From positions 1 to 34,638 of IMG/VR virus record IMGVR_UViG_3300032323_000409: 34,638 nucleotides of DNA. One strand, written 5' to 3'. The position numbers were made by a program, and so were the translations under genes. Of the stretch, positions 21,692 through 29,830 are shown one piece after another (position 1 is the first letter of the stretch; each line of letters starts with the position of its first letter). This DNA is from a virus. The notes under the pieces were generated by a model. It did not search any database. It was not told the origin of the DNA and was given only the letters and a program-made list of their open reading frames with translations.

Positions 21692-22158
21692 TGTTTTCAA
21701 CCGCTTTTCAGGCTAATGCGTTTCAAAACGATGCGTTTCAAATCGTTATTACCCCGATTGAACCTACAATTCGGGGTGGCGATGGTTGGACAAAAGAAGA
21801 ATGGAAACGAGCGCAAGCATTAGATAAGAAGTTGCGCCAGGCTGAAGAAAAGCGGATGGCTGCCTTAAAAGCAGACCAAGAAGCTCGCAGGGACTTTATT
21901 CGTGAACAAATTAGTCCTGCACCAAAAGTCAGTAAACGCAAACAAGTTATTGTAGAATCCGTAAGCGAAGAAAAGCAGTCAGAAGTAATTAAATATGATG
22001 CCCTGATAGCTAATTTGGAGCGCCAAAGACAAGATTTATCAAATGCAGTATTAATTCGTCAAGCTAAAGAGCGTTTAGAGCAAGAAATTGCAATACTAGA
22101 AGCTAAACGGCTTGCTGAAGAAGATGATGAGGATGGGATTTTAGCGTTGTTTTTATAA
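21691..22158 (+). CDS. Phage coiled-coil protein following the fibre, 155 aa
   Basis: The start MFSTAFQANAFQNDAFQIVI contains a short AFQ repeat often seen in small phage structural-region proteins. After residue 35 comes a long charged helix (KEEWKRAQALDKKLRQAEEK onward) with a second coiled coil at 105-145, and an acidic hydrophobic end EEDDEDGILALFL. It starts in a TAATG overlap with the fibre. It may assist fibre or head assembly; this is inferred from position. Confidence 0.7.
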   Translation: MFSTAFQANAFQNDAFQIVITPIEPTIRGGDGWTKEEWKRAQALDKKLRQAEEKRMAALKADQEARRDFIREQISPAPKVSKRKQVIVESVSEEKQSEVIKYDALIANLERQRQDLSNAVLIRQAKERLEQEIAILEAKRLAEEDDEDGILALFL

Positions 22159-22185
22159 AGGAGAAGGCGATTACTTGCCTGAAAC

Positions 22186-23079
22186 ATGACAGCATATAGA
22201 AGTTACAAAAAAGGTGTAGATTTACTACACATGGGCCATTTCCAAGCAGGATTTCGGCTATTTGAGTTCCGTTGGCATCCAGAAGTGATGCAAGCCACAG
22301 GCGAACAATGGCAAAAATGGGTAAAAGCACCTAAATGGGATGGTGAAAGACTGATTGGTAAGCATATTGTTGTTCAAATGGAACAGGGGTATGGCGATAT
22401 TATCCAATTTGCTCGTTTTTTACCTATGCTTAAAGCCTGGGGAGCTAAAACACTCTCCGTTATGTGCCATGAATCCATGATGCAGTTACTTGGTACGATG
22501 GATTGCATAGATTACATCTCCTGCAATAAGGCAGAAGGCCCACAAATGGAAGCAGATTACTGGATTGGGTCTATGTCCCTACCCCATTTCGCCACTTATG
22601 CACCCCCTTTTGTCAAACAATCCTACCCTATAACTACCCAAAAGATTGTTGGTTCTGAGGGTTATTTTGAGGCTAGACCATCCAATATTGAGCGCAAAGT
22701 AGGGGTAAATTGGTCTGCATCTAATGGCCCATTGCATTACACCAAGTCAATTCCTCTAGAAACCATGCGACAACTAGTTGGAGACGATGTTTATTCGCTC
22801 CATATAGAGTTAGACGATGTGTTTGACCCATTGCCGAATGATGGTTGGAAACGCAACTTTTACAAGACTGCTTGTCACATGAAAGCCATGAAAGCCGTAG
22901 TAGCGCCTGATACTGCAACCGCACATTTAGCCGGTGCTTTGGGTGTAAAGTGCTTTTTATTGCTTCCAGACCATGACTATATCTGTTGGCGTTGGAAAAA
23001 CGCAACATGGTATGACTCAGTAGTACCTTTAAAGAAAGAAGAATGGCATTTATTACCCTCATTATTGGAGAAACTATGA
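22186..23079 (+). CDS. TPR-linked glycosyltransferase (GT-B, OGT/heptosyltransferase-like)
   Basis: The product is 297 aa. A single TPR-like repeat at residues 5-30 (YKKGVDLLHMGHFQAGFRLF, EFRWHP) is followed by a GT-B fold: HIVVQMEQGYGDIIQFARFL (about 59-78) and near the end VVAPDTATAHLAGALGVKCF, LLLPDHDYICWRW. These are hallmarks of bacterial TPR/O-linked GlcNAc transferase-like and family 9-like enzymes. It probably transfers a sugar to a virion protein or host glycan. AAAGGAG lies 22 nt before the ATG, with a small AGGC/GCCT hairpin between; an in-frame stop rules out an earlier start. Confidence 0.82.
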   Translation: MTAYRSYKKGVDLLHMGHFQAGFRLFEFRWHPEVMQATGEQWQKWVKAPKWDGERLIGKHIVVQMEQGYGDIIQFARFLPMLKAWGAKTLSVMCHESMMQLLGTMDCIDYISCNKAEGPQMEADYWIGSMSLPHFATYAPPFVKQSYPITTQKIVGSEGYFEARPSNIERKVGVNWSASNGPLHYTKSIPLETMRQLVGDDVYSLHIELDDVFDPLPNDGWKRNFYKTACHMKAMKAVVAPDTATAHLAGALGVKCFLLLPDHDYICWRWKNATWYDSVVPLKKEEWHLLPSLLEKL

Positions 23080-23450
23080 TTTGCCCTAAATGTGGACACA
23101 CCGATAATCCTGAAATTAGCGTTAAATCCGACAAAGACTACTATTTAGAGTTTTGGGGATATACCCTTGGAAGCCCCGAAGCAGAAGAAGCCTGGAGAGA
23201 AAAACAGGAAATGACTCGCAAAGAAGCCCCTATGGTTATGTCGGATATTCAACCCTACATTTCGCAAGTAGACGGTTCACTAATTGAAAGCCGGTCTAAA
23301 CACAAAGCACACCTAAAACAACACAGAATGATTGAGTTAGGCAACGATGTACCATTGCAGCACAAACCACCTGAGTTAAGCAGAAAGTCTATGGAAGCTA
23401 GGAAGCGCCAAATAGCCGAATTGACCTATGCAAAACTTAATTACCGATAA
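23076..23450 (+). CDS. Zinc-ribbon phage protein upstream of scaffold, 124 aa
   Basis: ATG 23076 (GGAG 7 nt upstream, ATGA overlap) is preferred to upstream in-frame starts. MICPKCGHTDNPEI gives one CxxC near the N-terminus; no second CxxC is visible, so a zinc site would need a dimer or be degenerate. The body includes APMVMSDIQPYISQVDGSLI and ESRSKHKAHLKQHRMIELGN, a pattern seen in conserved phage proteins located ahead of scaffold genes. It may be a head-assembly factor; role unproven. Confidence 0.72.
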   Translation: MICPKCGHTDNPEISVKSDKDYYLEFWGYTLGSPEAEEAWREKQEMTRKEAPMVMSDIQPYISQVDGSLIESRSKHKAHLKQHRMIELGNDVPLQHKPPELSRKSMEARKRQIAELTYAKLNYR

Positions 23451-23470
23451 TCCGATACCTTGGAGATACC

Positions 23471-24517
23471 ATGTCAGAAGAACAGTTAGACCGTAGAGAA
23501 TTACTAATGCAAGCTATGGAAGCTGCAGAAGAAGGCGAATTAGAACCTGTAAAGGAAGCACCTGCTGAACTAGAACCTGTAGACGATATTGCTGAAGAAG
23601 CCAAATTAGAGACTACGGAAGAACCTATTGAAGTTGCCCAAGAGGAAGAAACAGAGGAAGAAACGGAAGAAATCGTTGAAGAACCTGTTTTACAGCGCCC
23701 TACGACATGGAAAAAAGAGTATTTGCCTATTTGGGATAAGCTAACTAAAGGCGAACAACTAACTAAAGAAGAAGGCAGAAAACTAGCTGAATATACGGGA
23801 TTCCAAAGAGAAACCGAATTTAAGCGTGGAGTGTCTACTTACAAAGCTGAAGCTGACCGAGCAAAAGAACTAGAAAACGCTATTGCTCCATTCCAAGCAG
23901 AGTTTCAGCAACAAGGAATTAGCCCTGCAGCTTGGATTAATAACCTTGGTCGAGCGCACATGATTTTGTCAAAAGCGCCTTATGACCAAAAAGTTCAATT
24001 ATTTCACCGACTTGCACAAGATTATGGTATACAATTAAATCAAGACGGTAATTCTGTTCCACAAGTTGATGCGTACACACAACAACTTATGAACCAGTTG
24101 AACCAAGTGAATCAAGAGGTTTCTACTATTAAAGGTAGATTCCAGCAGGAAGAACAAGCAAGACTCAGCAATGAAATCGAGCGAGTTCGGAGTGATGTGG
24201 AGAGGTTTCCGCATTTTGATGTGGTAAGGGAAGAAATGGCTCAACTACTTGAGCTAGGGAAAGCCCAAGACCTAGAAACGGCTTACAAGAAAGCTGTGCG
24301 TATGAATGATGATGTATGGGCATTAGAACAGGAACGACTCCTGAAGGATGCCAAACAACAGGCAATCAAAGCGCAGCAAGTACAGAAAGCTAAGGCGGCT
24401 GCAGTAAGTCCAAAGTCCGTTACACCTAGCGGAAAAGTGACAGAAACAGGCGATAAAAAGGATAGGCGGTCTTTATTGTCAGAGCAATTAGGCGAGGCAA
24501 TGAGCCGTAGGGTTTAA
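23471..24517 (+). CDS. Scaffolding protein
   Basis: The product is 348 aa. Residues about 1-75 are extremely acidic (runs of Glu, Pro, Val), 90-130 carry FQRETEFKRGVSTYKAEADR, then long helices (DAYTQQLMNQLNQVNQEVST). The C-terminus is basic (KKDRRSLLSEQLGEAMSRRV), as expected for the coat-binding end of a scaffold. Placement directly before the major capsid gene strengthens the call. It would guide procapsid assembly and then leave the head. GGAGATACC precedes the ATG. Confidence 0.85.
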   Translation: MSEEQLDRRELLMQAMEAAEEGELEPVKEAPAELEPVDDIAEEAKLETTEEPIEVAQEEETEEETEEIVEEPVLQRPTTWKKEYLPIWDKLTKGEQLTKEEGRKLAEYTGFQRETEFKRGVSTYKAEADRAKELENAIAPFQAEFQQQGISPAAWINNLGRAHMILSKAPYDQKVQLFHRLAQDYGIQLNQDGNSVPQVDAYTQQLMNQLNQVNQEVSTIKGRFQQEEQARLSNEIERVRSDVERFPHFDVVREEMAQLLELGKAQDLETAYKKAVRMNDDVWALEQERLLKDAKQQAIKAQQVQKAKAAAVSPKSVTPSGKVTETGDKKDRRSLLSEQLGEAMSRRV

Positions 24518-24555
24518 CTAGCCAATTTTGGCAATTTTTTAACTAAGGATATATC

Positions 24556-25542
24556 ATGACTTTTGCTAACTCAGCAATCACCGATATTATCGCTACCACT
24601 ATTCAAAGTCGTAGCGGTGAACTCGCAGACAACTTAACAGAAAACAACGCAATTCTTACTCGTTTGAACCAGAAGGGCAATGTTCGCCCATTCTCAGGTG
24701 GTAATGTGATTTTGGAAGAAATCATGTACAACGACCCCAACACCAACAACGCTAACTCGTATAGCGGATATGAAGTTCTGAACATTTCTCCTGACAGCCC
24801 AATTTCTGCTGCTCAGTACAAAATTGCTCAGTACGCTGATTCCGTAACGATGTCCGGCCTTGAAATGTTGCAAAACAGCTCTAAAGAAGCAATCATCGAC
24901 CTGTTAGATGGTCGTATGCAAGTTTCTGAAGCTCGTTTGCTAAACCGCATTTCGGGTGACTTGTTCGGAAACGGTACTGGTAACGGTGGTAAGAATCTTG
25001 ACGGTCTAGGCGCTGCTGTTTCAGCAACTCCAACCCTCGGTACTTACGGTGGTATTAATGCCGCTAACTGGGACTTCTGGCGCAACCAGATTACTACTGG
25101 CGTAACCACAACTCCTGCTACAACCAACATTCTTGCCAAGATGACTGAAGCTGCTATCAAGCAGATTCGTGGTACTGACAAGGCTGACCTGATTGTTGCT
25201 GGTAACACAATGTATCAACTCTATGTGAACAGCTTGCAAGCTATCCAGCGTATCGCTTCTGAGGAATCTGGCGCTGCTGGTTTTGCATCGCTCAAGTTCT
25301 ACGGTGGCGGTACATCTGCTGATGTGGTGCTTGGTGGTGGTTATGGCAATCAACAGACAGCTACCTATATGTATATGCTCAACACCAACTACATTTTCTT
25401 CCGCCCTCACAAAGAGCGTAACTTTGTACCTATCGGTGGCGAGCGTCAAGCGATTAACCAAGACGCAATCGTTAAGCTGTATGGTTGGGCTGGTAACTTG
25501 ACAACTTCTAACCGCTTCTTGCAAGGTTTGTTGACAACCTAA
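24556..25542 (+). CDS. Major capsid protein
   Basis: The product is 328 aa. It begins MTFANSAITDIIATTIQSRS and has NVRPFSGGNVILEEIMYNDP, SAAQYKIAQYADSVTMSGLE (an alpha/beta segment like the HK97 P-domain) and NISPDSPISAA. It ends AIVKLYGWAGNLTTSNRFLQ plus a few residues. The length, the position after a scaffold and the strong ribosome site (AAGGATATATC) fit the shell protein of a short-tailed phage. An HK97-like fold is inferred, not shown. Likely the most abundant product; its codon use looks smoother than its neighbours'. Confidence 0.88.
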   Translation: MTFANSAITDIIATTIQSRSGELADNLTENNAILTRLNQKGNVRPFSGGNVILEEIMYNDPNTNNANSYSGYEVLNISPDSPISAAQYKIAQYADSVTMSGLEMLQNSSKEAIIDLLDGRMQVSEARLLNRISGDLFGNGTGNGGKNLDGLGAAVSATPTLGTYGGINAANWDFWRNQITTGVTTTPATTNILAKMTEAAIKQIRGTDKADLIVAGNTMYQLYVNSLQAIQRIASEESGAAGFASLKFYGGGTSADVVLGGGYGNQQTATYMYMLNTNYIFFRPHKERNFVPIGGERQAINQDAIVKLYGWAGNLTTSNRFLQGLLTT

Positions 25543-25600
25543 TAAGTAGGGGGAAACCCCTATTTAATCTTGTCCACTCAATTAATTTAAGGAAATAATC

Positions 25601-25897
25601 ATGGCATATTCAACACTTCCCATCGCTGGCATTGATTTGAACAGCACACAATCTGCAGCAGAAATTGCAGCTTACGGTGAACCAGTAGACTTTGGCCCAC
25701 TCGGCACACAAACTTTCGCTTCTGACGGTTTGCGTTATGTTTGGGCTGTAGCAGCAGCTACTATCGCTCCAAGCACGACTGCTTGCAACATCAACACATC
25801 AACCTTTACTGTTGCTGCTTCTGGTGGAGCTTATATCTCCCCAGCAGTTTCAATGGTAGCTGGTGATTATGGTTGGTTTGGTAAAGCATCTGTTTAA
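25601..25897 (+). CDS. Head decoration / minor capsid protein candidate, 98 aa
   Basis: It begins MAYSTLPIAGIDLNSTQSAA and is Ala/Thr/Ser-rich with beta character (TQTFASDGLRYVWAVAAATI, SPAVSMVAGDYGWFGKASV). Small beta-rich proteins encoded right after the capsid gene are often decoration proteins stabilising the shell. AAGGAAATAATC gives a strong ribosome site. A good terminator follows, so capsid and this gene could be expressed at similar high levels. Confidence 0.7.
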   Translation: MAYSTLPIAGIDLNSTQSAAEIAAYGEPVDFGPLGTQTFASDGLRYVWAVAAATIAPSTTACNINTSTFTVAASGGAYISPAVSMVAGDYGWFGKASV

Positions 25898-25917
25898 GCT
25901 GTACCTGTAGTACTATA

Positions 25918-25953
25918 GGGCTGTCCCCAAAAGGGGCAGTCCTTTTTCTTTTT
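25918..25953 (+). terminator. Intrinsic terminator after the capsid module
   Basis: GGGCTGTCCCC (25918-25928) pairs with GGGGCAGTCC (25933-25942) around AAAA, with one bulged U and one G-U pair, followed by TTTTTCTTTTT. It likely reduces read-through into the downstream connector genes. Confidence 0.88.
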
Positions 25954-25984
25954 AACAATTCCAACCACTTGGGAGAATTAAATT

Positions 25985-26614
25985 ATGGCATTACCATCCG
26001 ATGATATTAGCGCAGATAGCCGCCTAGCAGTAACTTTCTACAAACGCTCGATGAAGCAAGAAGATGAGTCAATGGCTGCAGGCAGACCCATTTTTAAAGA
26101 GTTTGACTTTGTCCGTATTTGCGTACCAGGCGATTCCTTAACTGAAATTGACACTTATGCACACGAAGAACACAAAGCTCGTTTTCCTCGTCAATGGGCG
26201 CATTATCAAAACCAAACAGCCAACCATGAGCAGATTATAGGTACTCCTATTGAGGAGTGGACAATCATTAGTCGCTCGCAAGCCGATGAATTAAAAGGAA
26301 TAAAATTCCATACGGTAGAATCTGTAGCCAATGCTTCAGACCTACAAATTCAGCGTATTGGCATGATTGCCGGTATGAATCCTTTTTCGTTTAGGGATAA
26401 AGCCAAGGCATTTTTAAACCTAGCAGAGCAAGTAGGCGAAACAAACCAACGGGAAGAAGAACTGTCTAAATTGCGCCAAGAAAACGCTGCAATTAAGATG
26501 GAAGCTGATGCCAAACTAGCCAAACAACAAGAGCAAATTGATGCTCTGATGGCAATGATGGCAGAGAAAAAACCCAAAGGTCGTAAGCCTAAACAAACAG
26601 AAGAAGTAGAATAA
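25985..26614 (+). CDS. Conserved head-region protein, 209 aa
   Basis: The first 140 residues are mixed fold (MALPSDDISADSRLAVTFYK, FDFVRICVPGDSLTEIDTYA, HEEHKARFPRQWAHYQNQTA), followed by a coiled coil (about 150-195, EELSKLRQENAAIKMEADAK) and a basic end. I recognise the N-terminal block as a conserved protein that follows capsid genes in aquatic podoviruses, function not assigned. GGGAG lies upstream of the ATG. It sits between two terminators, so it may have its own transcript. Confidence 0.72.
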   Translation: MALPSDDISADSRLAVTFYKRSMKQEDESMAAGRPIFKEFDFVRICVPGDSLTEIDTYAHEEHKARFPRQWAHYQNQTANHEQIIGTPIEEWTIISRSQADELKGIKFHTVESVANASDLQIQRIGMIAGMNPFSFRDKAKAFLNLAEQVGETNQREEELSKLRQENAAIKMEADAKLAKQQEQIDALMAMMAEKKPKGRKPKQTEEVE

Positions 26615-26616
26615 AT

Positions 26617-26642
26617 AAAAGGGGGATATTTCCCCTTTTTTT
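26617..26642 (+). terminator. Intrinsic terminator before the connector gene
   Basis: AAAAGGGG (26617-26624) pairs with CCCCTTTT (26632-26639), continuing into a run of eight T. It begins 3 nt after the 209-aa gene's stop. A TATAAT (26646-26651) follows closely and could be a -10 element for the next genes, although no good -35 was found. A further small hairpin, ACTTGG/CCAAGT (26670-26686), precedes the ribosome site. Confidence 0.85.
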
Positions 26643-26698
26643 GTTTATAATCAGTACAAATACCCAACTACTTGGGGAAACCAAGTAAAAGGATATAT

Positions 26699-27604
26699 AT
26701 GTCACAAACCATGCTTCAGCTTGTCCAACAGACAGCAGCCGAACTTAACCTTGCAGTACCGACCTATGTTGCTGGTAATACATCACAGGATGTTCAGCAA
26801 ATATTGGCATTAATGAACGGTACAGGGTATGACTTGGTTAAAGAACACGATTGGCAAGCCTTACAGGTTCAATATCGTTTCTATACACAAGCCATTAATT
26901 GCAATGCAACAACGGTAAATGGTTCTACAACAATGGTTGTAGAGTCAGGTGTAGATTTAACGGGTGTAGACAAACAATGGCAGGTTACAGGCAATAACAT
27001 TAACCAAGATACCAATGTGGTAACGGTTAATGGTCAAACAGTCATCATAAGCCAACAAGCTTCGGGTACAGGTACAGGCGCTATTGTATTAGCCCAAACT
27101 GCCTATTCATTACCCTTTGATTTTGAGCGTATTACCAATAGAACTCAATGGGACAAGACCAAAAGATGGGAAGCTTTAGGCCCTGAAGATGCACAACAAT
27201 GGCAATGGTTAAAGTCTGGTTATATCTCTACAGGCCCTAGAATCCGTTGGAGAATCTTAGACAATCAATTCCAAGTATGGCCTCCTATGAATACCCAAGA
27301 GTACATTGGGTGGGAATATAAGTCTAAAGGATGGGCAAGAAGCGCAGATGGAACAGTAAAAAACAGTTTTACTGCGGATACCGATACTAGCGTTTTAGAT
27401 GACCGCTTGATTGTTTTGTCTACAAAACTCAAGTATTTCCAAATTAAGTCTTTTGACACTACTGCATTGCAAGCTGATTATTTCCGCTATTTAAGCGTAT
27501 GTAAAGCCCAAGACAAAGGTGCGCCTACTCTATCGTTTGCACCATACCCAACCAAGGTTCTTATTGGTTACGCAAACATCCCAGATACCGGCTATGGGAC
27601 TTAA
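26699..27604 (+). CDS. Head-to-tail connector / adaptor protein
   Basis: The product is 301 aa from ATG 26699 (AAAAGG 8 nt upstream); the longer TTG-initiated frame would run through the leader hairpin and is rejected. MSQTMLQLVQQTAAELNLAV and QQILALMNGTGYDLVKEHDW are typical of podovirus adaptors of the P22 gp4 / T7 gp11 type; the middle is beta-rich (DLTGVDKQWQVTGNNINQD) and the end returns to helix (LKYFQIKSFDTTALQADYFR). It would bind the portal and connect to the tail hub. Confidence 0.78.
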   Translation: MSQTMLQLVQQTAAELNLAVPTYVAGNTSQDVQQILALMNGTGYDLVKEHDWQALQVQYRFYTQAINCNATTVNGSTTMVVESGVDLTGVDKQWQVTGNNINQDTNVVTVNGQTVIISQQASGTGTGAIVLAQTAYSLPFDFERITNRTQWDKTKRWEALGPEDAQQWQWLKSGYISTGPRIRWRILDNQFQVWPPMNTQEYIGWEYKSKGWARSADGTVKNSFTADTDTSVLDDRLIVLSTKLKYFQIKSFDTTALQADYFRYLSVCKAQDKGAPTLSFAPYPTKVLIGYANIPDTGYGT

Positions 27605-27606
27605 TT

Positions 27607-29385
27607 ATGGCAGTCGCTAAAGGCCGTTCAGCACAAACTACATCGTTAGCATCACCTATTGGCGGTTGGAACGCTAGGGATTCCCTTGCTAATATGCAGC
27701 CATTAGATGCTGTTCAACTGGTTAACTTTTACCCTACGCCTACCGATGTTCAATTAAGAAAAGGCTACATTAAGTCATCTACAGGCATTACTGGTAGGGT
27801 TAAGTCGTTAATGAACTATACCGATACTAGTTTGCCAGGCGGTTATCGGTTATTTGCTGCTGCAGAAACAAAGATTTATGATGCGAAACCTTCAACTGCA
27901 GTAGAGTTTTTTTCAGGCATTAGTGACAGTAGATTTCAACATACCAACCTTACAAACCAAGCAGGTCATTTTCTTGTAGCCTGTAATGGCGTAGACCCAA
28001 CCCTAGTATTTGATGGTACTAGGTGGTTTTTTATTGCCACAACCGATACTGCACAAACAATTAGTAGCATTACAAGGGGCGGTACAGGCAACTTAACCGC
28101 TACTGTAACTACTGCAGCACCGCATGGATTGGTAGATAAAAACAGGGTTACTATCTCTGGAGCTACTGAATCTAACTATAACGGTACTTATGTTATTGAT
28201 GTAACAGGGCCTACAACCTTTACTTATGTGATGGCTACTGCCCCTACGGCTAATGCAACCGTAGTAGGAAGTTATACGGTGATTGGCATTACAGGGGTTA
28301 ATTCAAATACATTTATCGGTGTAAACCTTTTTAAAAACAGGCTTTATTTCACCCAAAAAGACACTTTAACCTGTTGGTATCTTGATGTAGATGCTATTGG
28401 TGGCGCTGCTTCTCCGCTATATTTTGGCGGAATTGCCCGTAATTCAGGCTATTTACAAGCTATGGGAACTTGGACTCTTGATGCAGGTCAAGGGGCTGAT
28501 GACTATGCTGTATTTATAACCAGTATGGGGGAAGCCATTGTTTATAACGGTACTGACCCCGATACAGCAGAAACTTGGCAACTTAAAGGCGTATGGCAAT
28601 TAGGTCAAACATTTAGTCGCAGGTGTTTCTTTAAGTGGGCTGGAGACCTTCTTTTGCTTACGCAAGATGGACTTGTACCTCTAGCTTCTGCCCTGCAATC
28701 AAGCCGTTTAGACCCAAGAATTAACTTAACGGACAAAATTTACTTTGCTGTAAGTCAAGCAGCTACCGAATACTATGCTTTAGATGGGTGGCAAATTAAC
28801 TTCTTTGCTAGTCGAAATATGTTGATTTTGTCTATTCCTACTACTTCGGGAATGGAGCAGTATGTAATGCACTCCATTACTAAGTCATGGGCTAGATTTA
28901 CAGGTATTCAAGCGTATTGCTGGGAAGTATCAGGTGATGCAGATATGCACTTTGGCGGTGACGGTTTTGTAGGCGAGTTCTACACGACCAATTCTGACGC
29001 TGGAAACAATATTGTTGCAACTGCACAACAAGCCTATTCTTACTTTAATACGCCTGGTCAGCTAAAACGATTTACCTTGGTACGACCAATTCTTCAGACA
29101 GATAACGGATTACCTACCGTTTTATGCGGAATTTCTGTAGACTTTGATACAGAGCCTTTGACCAATCAAATAGCGTTTAACCCCTCTATTAACAACATTG
29201 GTATTTGGGATGCCTCTACATGGGACAACGCAAATTGGGGCGGTGGTCTTACTACTACAAAGATTTGGCAAGGCGTTACTGGGCTAGGCTTTAGCGGTTC
29301 AGTCAATATAAATGTGGCCTCACAAGGAATTGAGTTCCGTTGGGCAAGTACCGATTATGTAATGGAAAATGGAGGTGTACTGTAA
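27607..29385 (+). CDS. Tail hub / DNA-stabilisation protein (P22 gp10-like)
   Basis: The product is 592 aa. SLASPIGGWNARDSLANMQP (about residues 14-33), VQLVNFYPTPTDVQLRKGYI, GVDPTLVFDGTRWF, FKNRLYFTQKDTLTCWYLDV and RCFFKWAGDLLLLTQDGLVP give the repeating blade-like pattern of phage hub/stabilisation proteins that resemble a beta-propeller. Residues about 155-235 hold an inserted beta-sandwich (GGTGNLTATVTTAAPHGLVD). It should close the portal channel and anchor fibres. It starts 2 nt after the connector stop. Confidence 0.8.
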   Translation: MAVAKGRSAQTTSLASPIGGWNARDSLANMQPLDAVQLVNFYPTPTDVQLRKGYIKSSTGITGRVKSLMNYTDTSLPGGYRLFAAAETKIYDAKPSTAVEFFSGISDSRFQHTNLTNQAGHFLVACNGVDPTLVFDGTRWFFIATTDTAQTISSITRGGTGNLTATVTTAAPHGLVDKNRVTISGATESNYNGTYVIDVTGPTTFTYVMATAPTANATVVGSYTVIGITGVNSNTFIGVNLFKNRLYFTQKDTLTCWYLDVDAIGGAASPLYFGGIARNSGYLQAMGTWTLDAGQGADDYAVFITSMGEAIVYNGTDPDTAETWQLKGVWQLGQTFSRRCFFKWAGDLLLLTQDGLVPLASALQSSRLDPRINLTDKIYFAVSQAATEYYALDGWQINFFASRNMLILSIPTTSGMEQYVMHSITKSWARFTGIQAYCWEVSGDADMHFGGDGFVGEFYTTNSDAGNNIVATAQQAYSYFNTPGQLKRFTLVRPILQTDNGLPTVLCGISVDFDTEPLTNQIAFNPSINNIGIWDASTWDNANWGGGLTTTKIWQGVTGLGFSGSVNINVASQGIEFRWASTDYVMENGGVL

Positions 29386-29829
29386 TTGAGGCAAGTAACT
29401 ACTGAAAATCAACAGTACATGGGGGATTGGCTAGTCAGAATGATGAACCACCCTTTGCCAATAGAAACAGTATGTATAGGGCAGGAAATAGATGGTAATT
29501 TAGTAGCAGTAGTAGGGTTTGCTAGTTTTATGCCAAAAGCGTGTCAAATGCACATTGCGGCAGTAGACGAAGTAAATTGGATGAGTAGAGATTTATTGTG
29601 GGCGGCTTTCGATTATCCCTTTAATAAACTAGGTGTTAGCGTTATACTAGGGCAAGTTTGTGCAGATAATGAATCTGCCCTAAAACTAAACCGACACCTT
29701 GGTTTTAAAGTAATAGCCGAAATCCCTGATGCTCACATGGATGGTGATTTAGTGATTATGGCTATGAGGCGTGAAGATTGTCGTTGGCTCGACATTAAAT
29801 GCCCTTTAAGAACAGCAAGAGGAGAATGA
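29386..29829 (+). CDS. GNAT-like virion-region protein, 147 aa
   Basis: TTG at 29386 is the likely start: GGAGGTG lies 8 nt upstream and the frame follows directly on a stop, whereas the ATG at 29419 has no ribosome site. VGFASFMPKACQMHIAAVDE, LLWAAFDYPFNKLGVSVILG and NESALKLNRHLGFKVIAEIP form the core of a GNAT acyltransferase fold, including the NxxAxxLxxxxGF segment. Similar proteins lie near internal virion genes in T7-like phages (gp13). It may be structural rather than enzymatic. Confidence 0.78.
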   Translation: MRQVTTENQQYMGDWLVRMMNHPLPIETVCIGQEIDGNLVAVVGFASFMPKACQMHIAAVDEVNWMSRDLLWAAFDYPFNKLGVSVILGQVCADNESALKLNRHLGFKVIAEIPDAHMDGDLVIMAMRREDCRWLDIKCPLRTARGE

Positions 29830-29830
29830 C

